From Pelecanus crispus (lineage: Eukaryota > Chordata > Aves > Pelecaniformes > Pelecanidae), in contig NC_134676.1 of NCBI RefSeq assembly GCF_030463565.1, forward strand, positions 30,195,228-30,259,227: 64,000 bases of DNA, read 5' to 3'. The first letter of the stretch is position 1; the number at the start of each line of letters is the position of its first letter. Below the pieces are notes generated by a model, which had not been told where the DNA came from, did not search any database, and saw only the letters and a list, made by a program, of their open reading frames with translations. The translations under genes were made by a program, and so were the position numbers. Below are positions 1 to 13,726 of this stretch, piece by piece.

Positions 1-593
1 TTAGGAAAAGCATGACCAGCAAGGTGGAGGGAGGTGATCCTGTCCCTCTGCTCAGCACTAAGATGTATCTGGAGTACTGGGTCCAGGTCTCAGCTCCCCA
101 GTGCGAAAGAGACATGGACATACTGCAGTACTTCCAGCAAAGGGTCACAAAGATCACAGGACTGGAGCATTTGTTGTATGACGAGAGGCTGAGAGAAATG
201 GGAGTGTTTAGCCTGGAGAAGAGAAGGCTCAGGAGGGATCTTACTGATTTCTATAAATACCTGATGGGAGAGTAAAAAGAGGATGGAGCCAGGCTCTTCT
301 CAGCGGTGTCCAGTGACAGGAAAAGAGGCAATGGGCACAAACTGAAACAGATGAAATTCCATCTGAACAGTTAAGAAAGTTGGGTTTTTTTTTTAATATG
401 GGAGTGGTCAAACACTGGAACAGTTTGCCCAAGAGTTTGTGGAGTCTCCACCCTTGGAGATAATCAAAACCTAATTGGACATGGTCCTGGGCAACCTCCT
501 CTGCCTGACCCTGCTCCGAGCTGGGGGATGGACTGGGTGACTCTAGTCCTGATAGACTAGATGGTCCCTTCCAACCTCAAGGATTCTGTGATC
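1..593 (+). mobile_element. CR1 LINE fragment, 3' end, plus strand
   Basis: This is the 3' part of a CR1 non-LTR retrotransposon, cut by the window edge or truncated near base 10. The reading frame at 12-275 resembles the C-terminal end of CR1 ORF2, with the recognisable stretches GLEHLLYDERLREMGVFSLE and RRLRRDLTDFYKYL. The rest of the 3' end follows in broken frames. The copy ends at ~582-593 with GATTCTGTGAT, the CR1 octamer-type terminus that replaces a poly(A) tail. Several frame breaks show it is inactive. It lies outside PGM5, beyond the gene's 3' end. Confidence 0.85.
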
Positions 594-1734
594 CCATGGT
601 TCCAGTGAGTACTGCTGCCTTCTAAATCATCTCGGAACACAATGTGCTCCTCATCCTCCCACTAACTCTCTCACAGAAGGGCACTTTTCCCAAGGTAAAA
701 TGTAATAACCATTTAGCTTTGCTGGCAGGTGAATTTGCTGGAATTTTATGACTTAGCTCAAATCACATGATGCTAACGAGCAGATGCTAGAAGCCTATGT
801 GGTAAAAAGCCACAACCATCCTCCCCAATGAGACTACACCAAAAAATTTGTTGCTCCTAGTCACATTGGCACCACACTCTTCTACCATTTTCAGTAATTC
901 AGTCTCAGCTATTGTGTTTCTGTAAACTGTTAGTTAGAGTCACCAATTCATACTGCTCCAAATTCGCCCTTATTTCCCCTAGTGTAGACTATTATTTATC
1001 TTAGATTGTGAGAGCAGTTACAATGCACTGTCATTAAACAGATGAGATTATACAGGGTTTTTTTAATAAATACTATTAAATCATTCTTAGACTGTTCCCT
1101 TCCCACCTTTACTTCCTTTTTCTCTTTTCCTCTCTCTCAAATCTGTTGTTGTGCTATTAATATTCTTTTATCACATCTCTCTTTTTCCTGTTGAATGCAG
1201 CAATTTGTCCTCTCCACCACCTGCCACCTCTTTCTCTGCTCCTGGGACCCAACCAAGCCCTGTCTTGGTCAGCCCTCTGCTAATATACCTTGAAATTGTT
1301 CTCTGTCTTACTGGTCTCTCTGAATTCCTCTTTCTCCTTTTCCTCCAGCATGCTGGGATTATATCTTTGTATTGCTGGGTACAGAAAAATCTGAGGTTTT
1401 GGGAAACATTAGTGCAATCACAGCTGAACAACACAGGAATGTTGCAATCTCCAGACTTGATAAAACTGCTAATCCAACAATAGCCACAGAAGGGTCTGGG
1501 TCACTGTCATAGCACCTAGACACTATGATAAGACAAACAGTATTACTAATAGTTTTCACTCTGCTAGATGTATGGTCTGTTTTTAGAAGCCTTGCCTCTT
1601 TGTGTAAGTGCGTATATCTTGCTCTTTTCTAATCATTCATCTCTCACATTAATAAGACCTCAGGAAATGCAGCACACTTCATGAGATTATGGCTACGGTC
1701 CTTCCTCAAACACATCAGATATAAAGACATACAC
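594..1734. other. Intergenic stretch, nothing recognised
   Basis: This AT-rich DNA lies between the CR1 remnant and the inferred PGM5 cleavage site. An open frame at 1151-1483 (+, 110 codons) has a hydrophobic, low-complexity translation, no recognisable domain and no splice context. I do not call it a gene. Confidence 0.5.
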
Positions 1735-4167
1735 TGTACTTCAGCCTTACAAAGTTTTATTCACCTTCTTGCAGAGAAAAGCAATTAACTGGTGGAAAAT
1801 ACCCATTGTTACATTTTTTCAATATCACCTGTCTTCATAAAAAAGGAATGGTGAGTTAGGGGTAGGCAAGTTCTGGAAGCCTGCTGTTCGACAGCTATTC
1901 AAAACCACACACAAACAGCCCTTTTCTCCATTCCAGTACAGAGGCACAACTATTGTTTCTGAAGCCCAGGACAAAGTCAGTACTGAGATTTTGAAATATA
2001 TCCTTTGTTCACGAAGTCTGCCTTCATGAAAGCAGACTGCCATCTACTGCAGCTAGTGCTCTAGGGACTTTCTGATAAAAGCACAAGTATGCTTCTTCAC
2101 AGTCATGATTCGTCCCTCATGAGTCTTCCCACCGCATCTTGAAAGACGCCTGGCTTCAGCACATATTAATTTTCAAAGTGCAAGCCCCAGTCCCAGAAGC
2201 TTGGCAAATGGGATACTTGGTACTATAACTAGCTAGTTCACCATGCGATCAAAAATTATTTCATTGTCAGAGAACATGTAAGAGATTTTAGAACCTTCAG
2301 AATGTTCTTTCACGCAGTCCAGTAATTTGAACTAGAGTGTCATAATCCATAGTATGTCTACACTTGACCATGTGTGATCCACTAGTTAGGAGCTGACTAT
2401 CCTTCACTTAGAGGAGTTTGATCTATAAGAAAATGAAAGATTAGATAAACAAGGTTTCTGTAAAGATGAATATTCTTACATTCAAAAGTAGATGACCAAA
2501 CTGTGTGAGGATGCCATGGTCATCTCCAAAAAAAACTTTATAAAAAGAACTAAAGCCTTAAAATCTCTTTTGGTTTATGGGAATACTTAATGGTAAGGTA
2601 GAATACTATGTGAGAACATCAGTACCTCACTTGTTTAGAGTCAATTAAGTAGATAATGTAATTGTATTAAAGGCAGTTTTATTAGGATGCTTGAAAGTGC
2701 AGTGTGTCTTGTCCACAATTATGTATTGACAGAAATACAGCATTATTCTTTATTGTGTACTAAGTGACATAGCAATTTTTTGACAGAAGTGTTGAAAGAA
2801 ATCAAAACAATTTCCTTTGCTGCAATATTATATAAATTGCACTAAAATTTGACAACCACAATGAATTGAAACACACTGCAAAGAGGCAAGTTGCACGAAG
2901 TCACCTTGACAAATGATACAAGTGACCACACTGTTCCCAAGGAAGCCAAGCTTTCAAACAAGTCACATGCATAAAGTGTTTGTGTTATGCTTCAGAGCCC
3001 AGTATTGTAGCTAGAACTGCAGTATCATTTCACAAGCAGAAAAATGCTGATGTCCATATCCCCAGTATCCTTCTCAGATCTATGCCGGGACATCTCTTCT
3101 CCCTTTGCACTCCCCAAATTTTTATTCCATGACCCACTGTTACAAAGAATCCAACAGAAACTGCGTCCAGCTGGTGAATCAGACAAGTACTTCTACTTAA
3201 TGTATTAGCATTTGTTTTCATCTCCTCTTCACTACACGCTTCATGTACCACTTTGTGGTAAGTGGAGCATGAGTATTCCAATGACTGAAAAAACTTTCAT
3301 AATAACTCCTTCATGAAAAGTTGCTGAACTTGCAGTGATTACCTTTCAAACACAGTAAGCACCAATATCATCTACTGACATGAGGAATATTGCAAAAGAG
3401 CCACATTCCACACCCGACATTGCTGGAAGGACACAATCAGCTTCTATAGCACAAATGCCTCCTTTTGGAGGAAAAAAACCCAAAGAGTCAAAAATTCAGG
3501 AAAATCTAAAGGCACTAGTCACATTGATAGCTTTAAAAGCAGGGGTAAAAAAAAAAAATATGGGATAACCCCTTCTTTGGGAGTATGTGCAAGTGTGTAT
3601 ATAACACCACTGCCAGTGTGCATCTGTGAGCAATGGGAGACAGGAGAGGAGGAGTGGTGTCAGCTGAGGAAATAACACCCTTTGCAAAGCCTAGTATACA
3701 GCCCCTATGCCTCAGACATGCGCTGTATACCTCTTTGTTAACCAACAAGAAGGTGACAAGGATCCCAAACAATATTCACCAAGTACATCTTTGCTTTGCA
3801 ACTCCTCCCCCTCTCTCCCTAACTGAAATTTCCCCAACCTTTATCACAGCATTCAAAAACAAGCAGTTTTCCTTTTCTGTCACATTGCTGACAACATTTG
3901 AAGGTTAAGGCCTCTTTCTTTGGTTATATTGGTATCTGAAATTAAGATATTGCAGGTAAAACAAAGAATTCAATACACTATTGTATTTGAAGATCAATGC
4001 AAATGAATATGCTCGATATTATATTGAATTTTTCTTCCCACCCTACCTCTATCCCCAAGAAAACTTTTAAAATCATACAAGGCACAAATGGCTAACATGT
4101 TTCAGCAAGGTCCTCTCTCTTCCTTGCTGTTCCTCTTTTGGCCCTGGTTTAACAATCTTCCGTGGCT
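1735..4167 (-). other. PGM5: Probable PGM5 3' untranslated region
   Basis: This sequence follows the PGM5 stop codon in transcript direction. The best end signal is AATAAA on the minus strand at 1756-1761. About 20 bases of AC/GT-mixed sequence follow, then a GU-rich downstream stretch (GTGTATGTC and ATGTGTTTG), the usual layout of a vertebrate cleavage site, which suggests cleavage near 1735-1745. Earlier minus-strand AATAAA hexamers at 3123-3128, 2749-2754 and 2677-2682 could serve as alternative ends. No transposon was recognised in the interval. The exact 3' end is an inference without transcript data. Confidence 0.5.
1756..1761 (-). terminator. PGM5: Candidate PGM5 polyadenylation signal (AATAAA)
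   Basis: Canonical AATAAA on the minus strand, followed within ~45 bases by GU-rich sequence. It would give a 3' UTR of ~2.4 kb. Three other AATAAA hexamers lie between it and the stop codon, so other ends are possible. Confidence 0.45.
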
Positions 4168-4257
4168 TCAGGTGATGACAGTGGGTCCCTTTCGCCCTGT
4201 CCTCTCATGAATCTGAGATATTTTTAGCGCGATTGCTATAAGAGGACTCAGCACAGC
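4168..4257 (-). CDS. PGM5: PGM5 last coding exon (residues ~539-567 and stop)
   Basis: This exon encodes the 29 C-terminal residues, beginning AVLSPLIAIALKISQIHERT and ending with the threonine before TGA (4170-4168). It starts in phase 0 after a good acceptor: a pyrimidine-rich tract ending TTTAG at 4258-4262. The C-terminal helix and the GPTVIT ending are shared by PGM1 and PGM5 (PGM1 ends APTVIT). The helix packs in domain 4 of the phosphohexomutase fold. No alternative stop or frameshift is seen, so the protein ends at the family's normal position. Beyond the stop the sequence becomes non-coding and AT-rich, taken as 3' UTR. Confidence 0.95.
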   Translation of the reverse strand, partial: AVLSPLIAIALKISQIHERTGRKGPTVIT

Positions 4258-7200
4258 CTAAAGAGAAAGAAATACATTGAATTACATAAAGCAGAAATAT
4301 CAACAGACATCATATTTATAAATCCCCCTTTTAACTGTAGTATTATATAATAATAGTAAATAATTTAATAATAATAAACACAGACACACTTATGGTGTGT
4401 ATATTGTCATACTTGATATAATGAAGTATCATGCTGAGCACGTTTTGTCAAGTATTACACTGACTATACCTAAGCTATGCAGAAAAGAGAAACCAGTAAA
4501 TACGCTACACTGATAAAGTCTCTATGTAACAGGGACTGTGGAGCTCTTGTGAAACCTGCTGTACAAAACAACCTAGAAATCACAGAAGTAGAATTATTTC
4601 TATTCTGATGAGTGGAAGCCATGTAGATGAAATTTTCTTCCTATACATACCTAATCTGTGATGCTTAGGGTCAGAAGGCACTGTAACAATTACCTTAACA
4701 GAAATCATAAAAGTGTATTTTGTGTAATACCACCTGTAATTGTATTAAATAGGATAAATTTCATCAGAGGCAGCATGAACTCTCAAGTTTCAAGCTACAG
4801 ACCTTATTAAATGGCCATATGTATGAAACTGCCCAGATGGGTGAGTGCAGATAATCACTATGATAATACTGAAACCATGACGCATATGAAAACCAAGTAA
4901 ATTACAATTCTTCAAATGGCAACTGAATCTTCTCTCAGATAATTAAATGATATGCAAAGATAAACTGGAAGAGCTGAGTTTTGTGTGAAAACCTTCTTTT
5001 CAGAGAATCATCTATTTGATTACCAAACTAGTAAGGCAATTTTCTGACCCTCAAAGATTTCCCCCTGCTGCCTCTTTCAAATAAATTACATTCTGGCTTT
5101 AAACCTGTCAGGTTTAAGAATCAAATCAAACAAAACAGTAATTCTGGAGAGCTTAAATTTACAGATATCTTTTTTAGAAGCTTAATATAATCAATACTTT
5201 GAATCTGTTTCAGCCACCTAACAGTTTCTGACAGTATGAAGTGTTTGCTTTATTTATGCAATGGTCAGATGGTTAAATCAAAAGAATGAGAAGACAGACT
5301 AACTGTGCAAGCAGAGTCATGGAATAGCACCATGAATGCCACTGGTGTCAAGTGAGTTTATGATCAAACTTAGTTATGCACAAGTGTGAGCAGTCTCAAA
5401 AGTTATTCAAAAAGCTCCATATTTGTAGACACCTATCTACTGAATAATCATTGAAGCAGAACACAAGTCCATTAAAGTCAAACATGCTTAGAGAAGATTA
5501 ATATGCAGAGTACAAATTTGCACCTGTGGGCAAATGCTGCAAAAGTAAATATTAAAATGTGCCAATTTATAAGGTCTGGGCAATATCATTCCTTCCTTCC
5601 AGCAACATGGATTAAGGAGAACTGAAAGGAGACCAAAGCATCTGAAGTCCCTCTGGCTCTCTCCTAAGAAACCTCTTTCTTATTTAACCTAAAATGCACA
5701 GGAAAATTTAAAAAGCAACCTACTGACAGCTTTACTTGACCCTGCTTTCTTAAGCTACAAATGCACTCTGAAGAAAAAAACCAAAACCAAACAAAACTCT
5801 ACACAATGCTTTAAAGAAAACATAAAATCAAATGAGTTTATGTGACACCCATTTACATAAACAATTTAGCTGCTGCTCTTTTGCCAAGTCATTCCAATTA
5901 CTGCTAAATATTCTGCTTGTTACAATCACACTTCTCAACAGAGAAAGTCCTATTTTAGTTCTGTCCTCTCACACTTCAATTTAACTACATTTTCTTCATC
6001 CTGCAGATGTAAAAAACCCAAAAGTGCATTCTCTTTGGAACGGCAAGAGCGGGGCAGAATAACAAGGAACTAGAGTTGTATACGCCTTTTAAAAACTCCT
6101 TTATCTCTGCAATGAATAGTTTACATTTCAGTTGCAAAAGACAAATCCCAGCCAGAAATCATTTACAGTTTATATGACTCTAGAAAGACTATATAACTTA
6201 AAGATATCTTGATTTAAAAATATTTTTCAAATGGGTCTTTCTACCTAAGAAATCATAAAACTTTACTATTGACATGTCAACCCAAAATGGCAATTGCAAT
6301 TGCTCTGTATGTTAATAACATATTTATCTCTCGGAAACTGTTTGGGAGATACCGCACGTTATCCTTTAGATAAAATTTAAGAACTGAAAATGAACAGAAC
6401 TGACTTAAATCAGAATTTTGCTTTAGTAATAACAGATAGAAGTTATACCTCTAAAAAAAAACCTAGTAGGAATGATTATTGATACCAGAAAATACATCAA
6501 ACAAGCAGATATCTAACATAAGGCAAATTAAGATCAAAAGCCCTTTGCTTAGGAATAATCTGTACCAGAGCTGTCAGAGGTGTATCATTCCTGCTTGGCT
6601 CATGTAGCATTTTTTTCTCTCTGATATCTTGCAAGCAAATTCCATACAACTCCCTTTCTTCTAGTCAAGTTCTCAGGTAAGATTTGCCCCATGATGCATC
6701 CGGTTTATCAAAGGCTCAGGCAGGGGTGAAATGTACCTGCTTGCAGGTTAAAAGCTCAGCGTGTGTCTGGACTTTGGCTTTAGAAAATATTTTTCTCAGA
6801 ATAGGTGGACAAATACCATCTATATGTCAAGAAACACCTTGTGAAAAAGTACTATGTGTAGCACTTGTACTAAAACTCGCCAACTTTCATCAAAAATTCA
6901 TGCAGTTCTGATGTAAAATCATCTGTCCAGACTTTGCCTGGAAAGCTCATGAATCTTTTCTCTTCAGTCTCTCCCTGCATCTGCACTGAATTTCAACCTT
7001 GTTAGGAAAACCAAATTTAGGTGAGTTTTACACAGTCTAGGCACAGACATTTTCCATAGGTCTCAGATTCACTTTTCCCAGTCCAATATAAGTCTCAAAA
7101 ACAAGGTGCCCCATCAGGCTAATCACTGAAAAGAATTCTGCAGAATTTATCTGGGAAAAATAAAGCAAAAAAAAGCTCAGACAATGGTAATACCCTCAAA

Positions 7201-10200
7201 TAGGATCCAAACATTTTAGTGAACACCAGCTAACTACAACTCTCTTTTACAGTTCTCAAACTTTGCTCTGTCTTCTCTTACTGTACTGATCTGCATTTTG
7301 CATTCAGCATCATGTCCACCAGTGTTATTTTGGGATCTCTCAGCTTTACATATACCCAAGTGAATGTACAGGGTAGAACACTAGGAACACAGGGTCAATC
7401 ATTTGTATATATGTCAGTATTTGTAAAATATTAAACACTAGACCATTTGCTCCCTGTATCCTAGGATCACAGGGAGAGCCAATGGAAGGCCACCCGAACT
7501 GGCCAGTCTTAAAAGAATGGCTACTGGGGACAAAGATCCAGCATCAATCAGCTAAACCTTGTGTGCCTATTACATAGCCATTTTGGCACATGAATTAGTA
7601 ATAATCAAAATGACACTTCAGACAGTAATTATTTGAGAACAAATGTTCATACCTTGCGACAGATTTCTAAGCAGAGCTGGCTTAGTACTATGTGTTCCAG
7701 AATAATTCACTTCCCTGCCCCAATTATTAATGACTCAAAATTAAAGAGACATAAACAAGTGGGTTGGTACAGCATGAAGTCATCAAAGAAGGGCTATAGT
7801 TTAACTTCTGGAGCTGTGTAAAGATAGAATATGTGCTAAGTGTTTTCTATCTCTGCATTTTCTGTCTCTAAAACCTGCTGTCAAACCCCAAATTCTACCT
7901 CTTCAGCTGCTTGTCTATCAGATTTAGTATCAGTTAAAGTTGTTTTCCAGTTCATAAAGGTAGGCTTGAGAAAAACATGCTTGCAGAATGTTTTGAAGTC
8001 ACCAAAAGCTATAATTGCTAGTTGGTGTTATTATTATTGTATAAATTATGATAAGCCTTGATGTCTCAGGCATGGGCTAGAAATCCTTTTCCCTCCTAAC
8101 ACTTAAATTCATTCTCAGTGCTTCTCTTTTTATCATTTAAATATTACACAGAAGGTTGCTCTGAGAGGTCAGGGTAACTGAGACAGCTCTAGGTCCTGGA
8201 ACAAGGACGCAGAGGAATTGAGAAATAACTCCTTCCTTTCTTACCTCTTCCTGCTCCCACATGATTTTCCCTTGCCTCATGTGACTACTTAAAGCTTCTG
8301 TTAGCCCTTTGTAACCTGTGTAACAGAATCACTATCACATGAACTAAGGGAAAGAAAAAGAAAAGCAGGAGAGAGGGGCAAATCCCCCAAAGCATGTTTT
8401 GATGGCCTTACCCATTAGGAGGAGCTTTTCCTTTGGCTGTAATATACTTTAAAAGTCAAACCAACACACTTTCAAAGGAACACTAAAGTGATGGAAGAGA
8501 CATGAAGAATGGACTGAAACGTCTACAAAGTGAGCTCAGCAGTAAGATCACACAGTCTGGCACCACAGCTGTACCTCCTGCAGAGCATCTGCCATAAGGG
8601 CTCAACACACAGCTCAGCTCAGCTCAGCATGCCTGCTTGGATCTTTCTTGGGTCTTTGGAAAGGTTTATGCTACAGCCACCTATCCTAGAAGATATAAGC
8701 AATGTAGATAGCCTGGTTCATCATGGAAAAAACTGGTCTGGCTCTGTAACATCCACGGCACTAGCGGTGTTCACTTTATTAACATGAAGCAGCACACTCT
8801 GTATGGGAAAAAGGAAACTGACCTCTCTACTCTTCTGCATGGTCTGCCTGCTAACTCAAATAAAATCACAATAAAGGTCAGGAGGCCAGCTGTTCTGCCC
8901 CTAGCAATAGAGGAGGTCAGGCATGAGGGGTGAAAAAGACAGGAGGAAAATGTAAACTGAGTGGTGCATGGAAACATCTATGTTTGCAACAAATTAGCTC
9001 TTTTCAAGTATATCCAAAGAGCTTTGAGTGAAGATTAGGTTTAATGAACTCATTTCCTTGATTCATGAAATATAATTAGTCACATAAACTATTTTTCCTA
9101 TGTAATAGGAAAACAGACTTTCCTTTCCAGTTCCAGCTGATTTAAAATTTGTTCATTGTACAGCTTTGGGCAGAATCAGAAGCTAAATTACCTGAATAGC
9201 ACAAACACGCTCTGTTACCTAAGAGTGTGGTCAAACAAATGGAAATCTCCATATCCCACCTCCCCTCAAAGAAAATCTTAGGAATTTTAATAGTAAAGTC
9301 AAAACTTTATATGATTTCTCTGGACCGTACTGTATGTTTTAATAGCCAACCAGAGCCATGCTAAAAGACCCATTGCTTCAAAAATAAATGAAGAGGCAAT
9401 AATTCTCTAGTGAACTGCACTTGTGCTTAGGGTTGCAAGAGCCTCTTGACAGAACCATATAGAAACCTTTAATTTTATCCCTGTTAAGTGATACTGGACA
9501 CAAGGACTCCTGGGTTATTGATTTCAGTTCCCTGCTCTTGGACAAACTCAAACCATGAGCAATCGCTTTATATAATCCCTATATATACACAATCATATAT
9601 AATCATAATCCTTTCACATACTGACCAAGGTCCACCTGAAAATCAGTTTCTTTTTTCCTCTGCTACTTGCCATTCAAAAATTGTTTCAAAAATTCAGTCT
9701 TTGATGATCAAGACACTTTTTATCCCAGTGATTTTTCTTTTAATTGCGTGCCTTTTTGGACAAAAACACAAAGAAACAATTCCTGCCCCAAAATCTTTGC
9801 TTGGATGCTGCTAATCTAATGATTCTGTAGCTAACTATCATGTAATTCAGTAGTCTTTGGCAAAAGCAATTGCAGCATTTGTGATTGACTGCATCCGGTT
9901 TAAAGAGTGTCTGATATAGACTGCATAGGTGTACGACAGCACCTATTTATTGCTGTTGCAATTCACATAATCAATAATAACATACTGTAAACAGAGCTAG
10001 TTAGTCCATATTCAGAACAATCTAGATTATTCACTACACTATTCCCAGAGCACTTATCCTGCAACAGCAGCACAGCTATGTTGTTGAAAGACACATTGGA
10101 TTTACAAATAAAACAATTCAAAACAACTTTGCATAATGAGTCATTTCTTTCTTGGTCTTCATATATGAAAATTCCTGTTTGAATCTTATCCAAGTTCGAT

Positions 10201-13200
10201 AATATATCCAGGTGGCTAGACAAAGGACAAGAAGATATTAACCATGTGTCAAGATCTGCAAATAACAATGAGTTGATCTATAAAATGAGGCTATAAATGA
10301 GATTAAACATCAATAAACTCTTATTTTAGTATTTCATGGCCGTTGAACATATCTCTAGATTTTCCATGTGTTAAATTTAGCACAGCCAATAATTCTATTA
10401 ACTTTAGAAAAAGATACATGCCAATGCATAAAGGTCTGAGACTTCAGACTGTCGTTTGTTATAATGAACTGAGCTTCCTGAAATTGCTAGTTGGATGCCT
10501 GTCTGACTGGTTAAAACCAAAGAAATTGTCTTTTTAAGAAAATCTTCCAAGTCAGCTGGGAAGCAATTTTCTCAGGAATGCACAGTGGTGAGAGGCATCA
10601 CCAGTGACAAGGAGCATCAACAGAGTGGTATTCCATTCTAAGGGGAACATTCCAGTTTTAGCAAAACACTGGGCATCGTTTTCAAGACTTCCTTTTAGAA
10701 CTCAATTGCATCACCACTATAAATTATGTAATTTTAAAATGCTTACATTGAATTGTTTTTAATATACTTTGCACAGAGCATGATGGTGATTTTTCTTTAT
10801 TGGTCCTGATTTTCACTCCTGTTGACACTGGCTTATAGGAAGAACGGAACAACTCATGCAAAAAAAGTAGCCACTCCTTATGTCCCAGGTGACCATGAAG
10901 CTGCTTCTGCCAATTCCCTTCAACAGATCGTTCAACAGCCAGAAACCACTGCTATTCACATTTATCTATTACCTCGGACTTCTAATCATTGGCATATTTT
11001 ACTACTTGCCCTTGGATTCAGTTGTTGATCAGGCAGTTGTCTATGCTTAATTTATTCTAGGTGGAAAGTATTACCAATTAGTTGTATGAAAGATGCTACT
11101 AAATTAAGATTTGGGTGACCCTTACATTCATTAATAGCTCTGATGCTGCCAGAGGGATCTATGGTGCTACTGTTTGGCCTACATATAAATTGGAAAAAAA
11201 GGTCCTTAAGAGCCTTGCTTCTGTCTGGTTACTAGAATGCTCTTATGGAAGCTGTAACGTTTCTGAAGAAAAATATACACTTAAAGGCAACAAGGCCTGA
11301 AAATCAGCTCTTCCTGTAAGATTCATGCAGCATTACACAGTACTGAAGCACAAAGTATGAGGAGAGCTTCACTTGAGCACCACTCCCTTGAATGGTTCCC
11401 TGGAGCCAAAATTAAAAGGCACAGCTTTGAGCAGCTCCAATAGCGCTTCACAATAAGTCAGGCTTTCTGTTGGATATCAAAGGTTTAGCTAGATGAATGT
11501 TACAAGTATATGCTCTATTGTTTTCTAGTACTTTTTGTTGGGATTCCTTAGACAGGAAACATGTTCAGATCACGCTTTTTGTGTCACATATCACAAGGTT
11601 ACTCTAAGTCCACTACAAACCTCTAAAACGAACTCTTAGTCTGTCTCTTACCATGACTTGTTTTCATTTCATCTATGCGTTGTCTACATAGCACAAAGAG
11701 CCATATTCAAAATGGTCAGCTTAATTGCAACTGGTAAACAATTTGTGCTGTAACAAAATTTGACATAGCTGTGGTGCATTGACATTGGCTGGCTGCCAGG
11801 TGCCCACCAAGCTGCTCTATCACTCCACCTCCATTCTTCACTGACCTTGGTGTCTACATAGCTGTTTCTCCCACATATTCTCACTCCTCCCTCCCTGCTA
11901 CTGTTGCACAACAGTTTTTACTCTTCGTAAATATGTTATCACAGAGGTGCTACCAACATTGCTGCTGGCTCAGCTCTGGCCAGTGGTGGGTCCATCTAGG
12001 AGCCAGCACGAACTCGCTCTGCTCGACATGGGGGCAGCTTCTGGTGTCTTCTCACAGAAGCAACCCCTGCAGCCCCACCACCCCCAAAATCTTGCCACAT
12101 AAACCCAATACAGTAGCAAGTGCAAATGGGGTTGTAGCAGTGTTCTTCCTTCTTCAAAATGTATTTATGACCCTACTAGCTGGATAAACCTGGATGTACA
12201 GAACACCAGTAAAATTGCTAAAAAATGGTTGTTTACTCTGTTGAAAGCTTAACATTGTAAGTATTCTATCCAAGCAGTTACTGAGGAGGCAAATTGTTAC
12301 TTTAAGAAAAAGCAAATAAAATTAATAAATCACATGTGCAGGAATGGAGTCTGCAACATTTCTGGATAAACTGAAGCACTTTTCATGACTGATAGGCAAT
12401 TGCTGAATAGCGTAAGAAGAAACTCGCTAAATTTATGGTGGGAACCTGGTGAAAAAACAATGACAAACATTTACTTAGGGTTTAAATGCATTTGACAGCT
12501 TTTAGGTTTTGGGAAATTTGCATTCCAGTCATGAATATACAACTACATGGGACTTCAAACTACAGGGTTTTGATTTACTACAAGCCAAATGCTTATCCTC
12601 TCTTCCATGAAACATCCTTGGTCCTCTCTTGTTGTATATCACAGCGTGAAGGTGTTTTACTGGGAAAAATCTGAGAGTTCAAAATGTGATTTATATTATG
12701 AATTGTTTTAGGCATCTGCTGGACTGTACTACAACTTGCTCTCAACCTTCACTCTTCCTAGGAAAGAATCTGGTTATGATATGAGGTAATTCTCAGACAG
12801 CTGCAAGTCTTTCCCTTACAAGGAATCCCTACATTGTTTAGACTCTGGCATCCATATTTCCTAACTGTATACTCATTGTGAGGAATCCCTGGGCTGCCAC
12901 AACTAAGTGATCCCCCTATAACCTGCTTGAAAAATAATTATCTTTTTTTTAATATTGTTGTATAACTCAGATTATAACACTTGCAAAAAAATGAGTGAGA
13001 AATTAAAAGTGAAAAGTTAAAAGCAGCGTGGCTTCTCTTAACAGACTAAAAGTCATTGCCCAGCATTTATCACCAGGCTTTCTCAGCTCTTGACATTCCT
13101 GTTGTGTTAGATATTACACAAACATATATTAAAACTGCTGGTCCTGCCTCAAAATGTGTACAGTCACACGATCAGGAAAATCATCCATAAACAGAGTAAA

Positions 13201-13311
13201 AAGGGGTCAAAGTGCTGAGTGTTCCTTCTGATTAAAGATGAAAACTTGTAGCCATTGCTATTACAAAGGAAGTGCATTACTTACTGACTTATTACAATGC
13301 TATTACATTAC
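4258..13311 (-). other. PGM5: PGM5 intron (9.05 kb) before the last exon
   Basis: Bounded by donor GTAATG at 13311 and acceptor TAG ending at 4258. The sequence is AT-rich and appears largely free of recognisable transposons. It contains short low-complexity stretches, such as A/T runs at ~4340-4380, A/C-rich sequence at ~5774-5796, and a short AGCTC run at ~8608-8627. No other exon, RNA gene or conserved coding segment was recognised. Confidence 0.8.
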
Positions 13312-13446
13312 CTGTGGTTCCTTGTTGTGCTGGCTAGGATCCTTTTCATAACTCTCTGCATAGATCCGGAGAGTAGCTCTCACATGGCTAGAAGCACTCA
13401 TTCTGAAGATGAGCCTGGAAGCATCTGAAAAAATAATCCGCAGCCC
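13312..13446 (-). CDS. PGM5: PGM5 exon with the degenerate phosphate-binding loop (residues ~494-538)
   Basis: Exactly 45 codons, phase 0 at both ends, from GLRIIFSDASRLIF to NKEPQ. The acceptor has a strong pyrimidine tract ending CATAG; the donor is CAG|GTAATG. The exon carries the start of domain 4. In PGM1 this site is the phosphate-binding loop RLSGTGSAGAT; here it reads RMSASSHVRAT. Numbering by a 567-residue protein, R508, S510 and R520 are kept, while the three loop glycines (511, 513 and 516) are replaced by Ala, Ser and Arg. Loss of these glycines is a known PGM5 hallmark and fits its lack of mutase activity. The exon therefore separates this gene from PGM1 better than any other in the window. 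Confidence 0.96.
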
Positions 13447-13726
13447 CTATGGGAGAAGAAGGAGTAGTATATATGTAAGGTGGCAGTACCTTTACAAATC
13501 ACAGTTCCCTGATTTAAAATAAAAAGTGAAAGGGAGAGTCATTTGGATGCAATTCCTCTTTCCCTGTAACTTTGGACAACTCACATATTACTCTTTTTCC
13601 CCCCCTAAAGAGTAGAAATTATTCTGTGTATTCCCTCCCACTCCTTATAACAAGGACGCTCTTACTGCTGTTTTTATTTTCTTTAGCTGATTTGTTCTTG
13701 CTCTGTGTGGCAGAGCACAGCATCCA

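Noticed and set aside
1151..1483. 110-codon hydrophobic frame beyond the PGM5 3' end, considered as TMEM252 or another small membrane protein
   Set aside because: The translation does not resemble any protein I recognise. The overlapping frame on the other strand is equally open, and no splice sites support it.
8608..8627. Short AGCTC repeat as a possible regulatory array
   Set aside because: Only about four short units; ordinary microsatellite slippage explains it.
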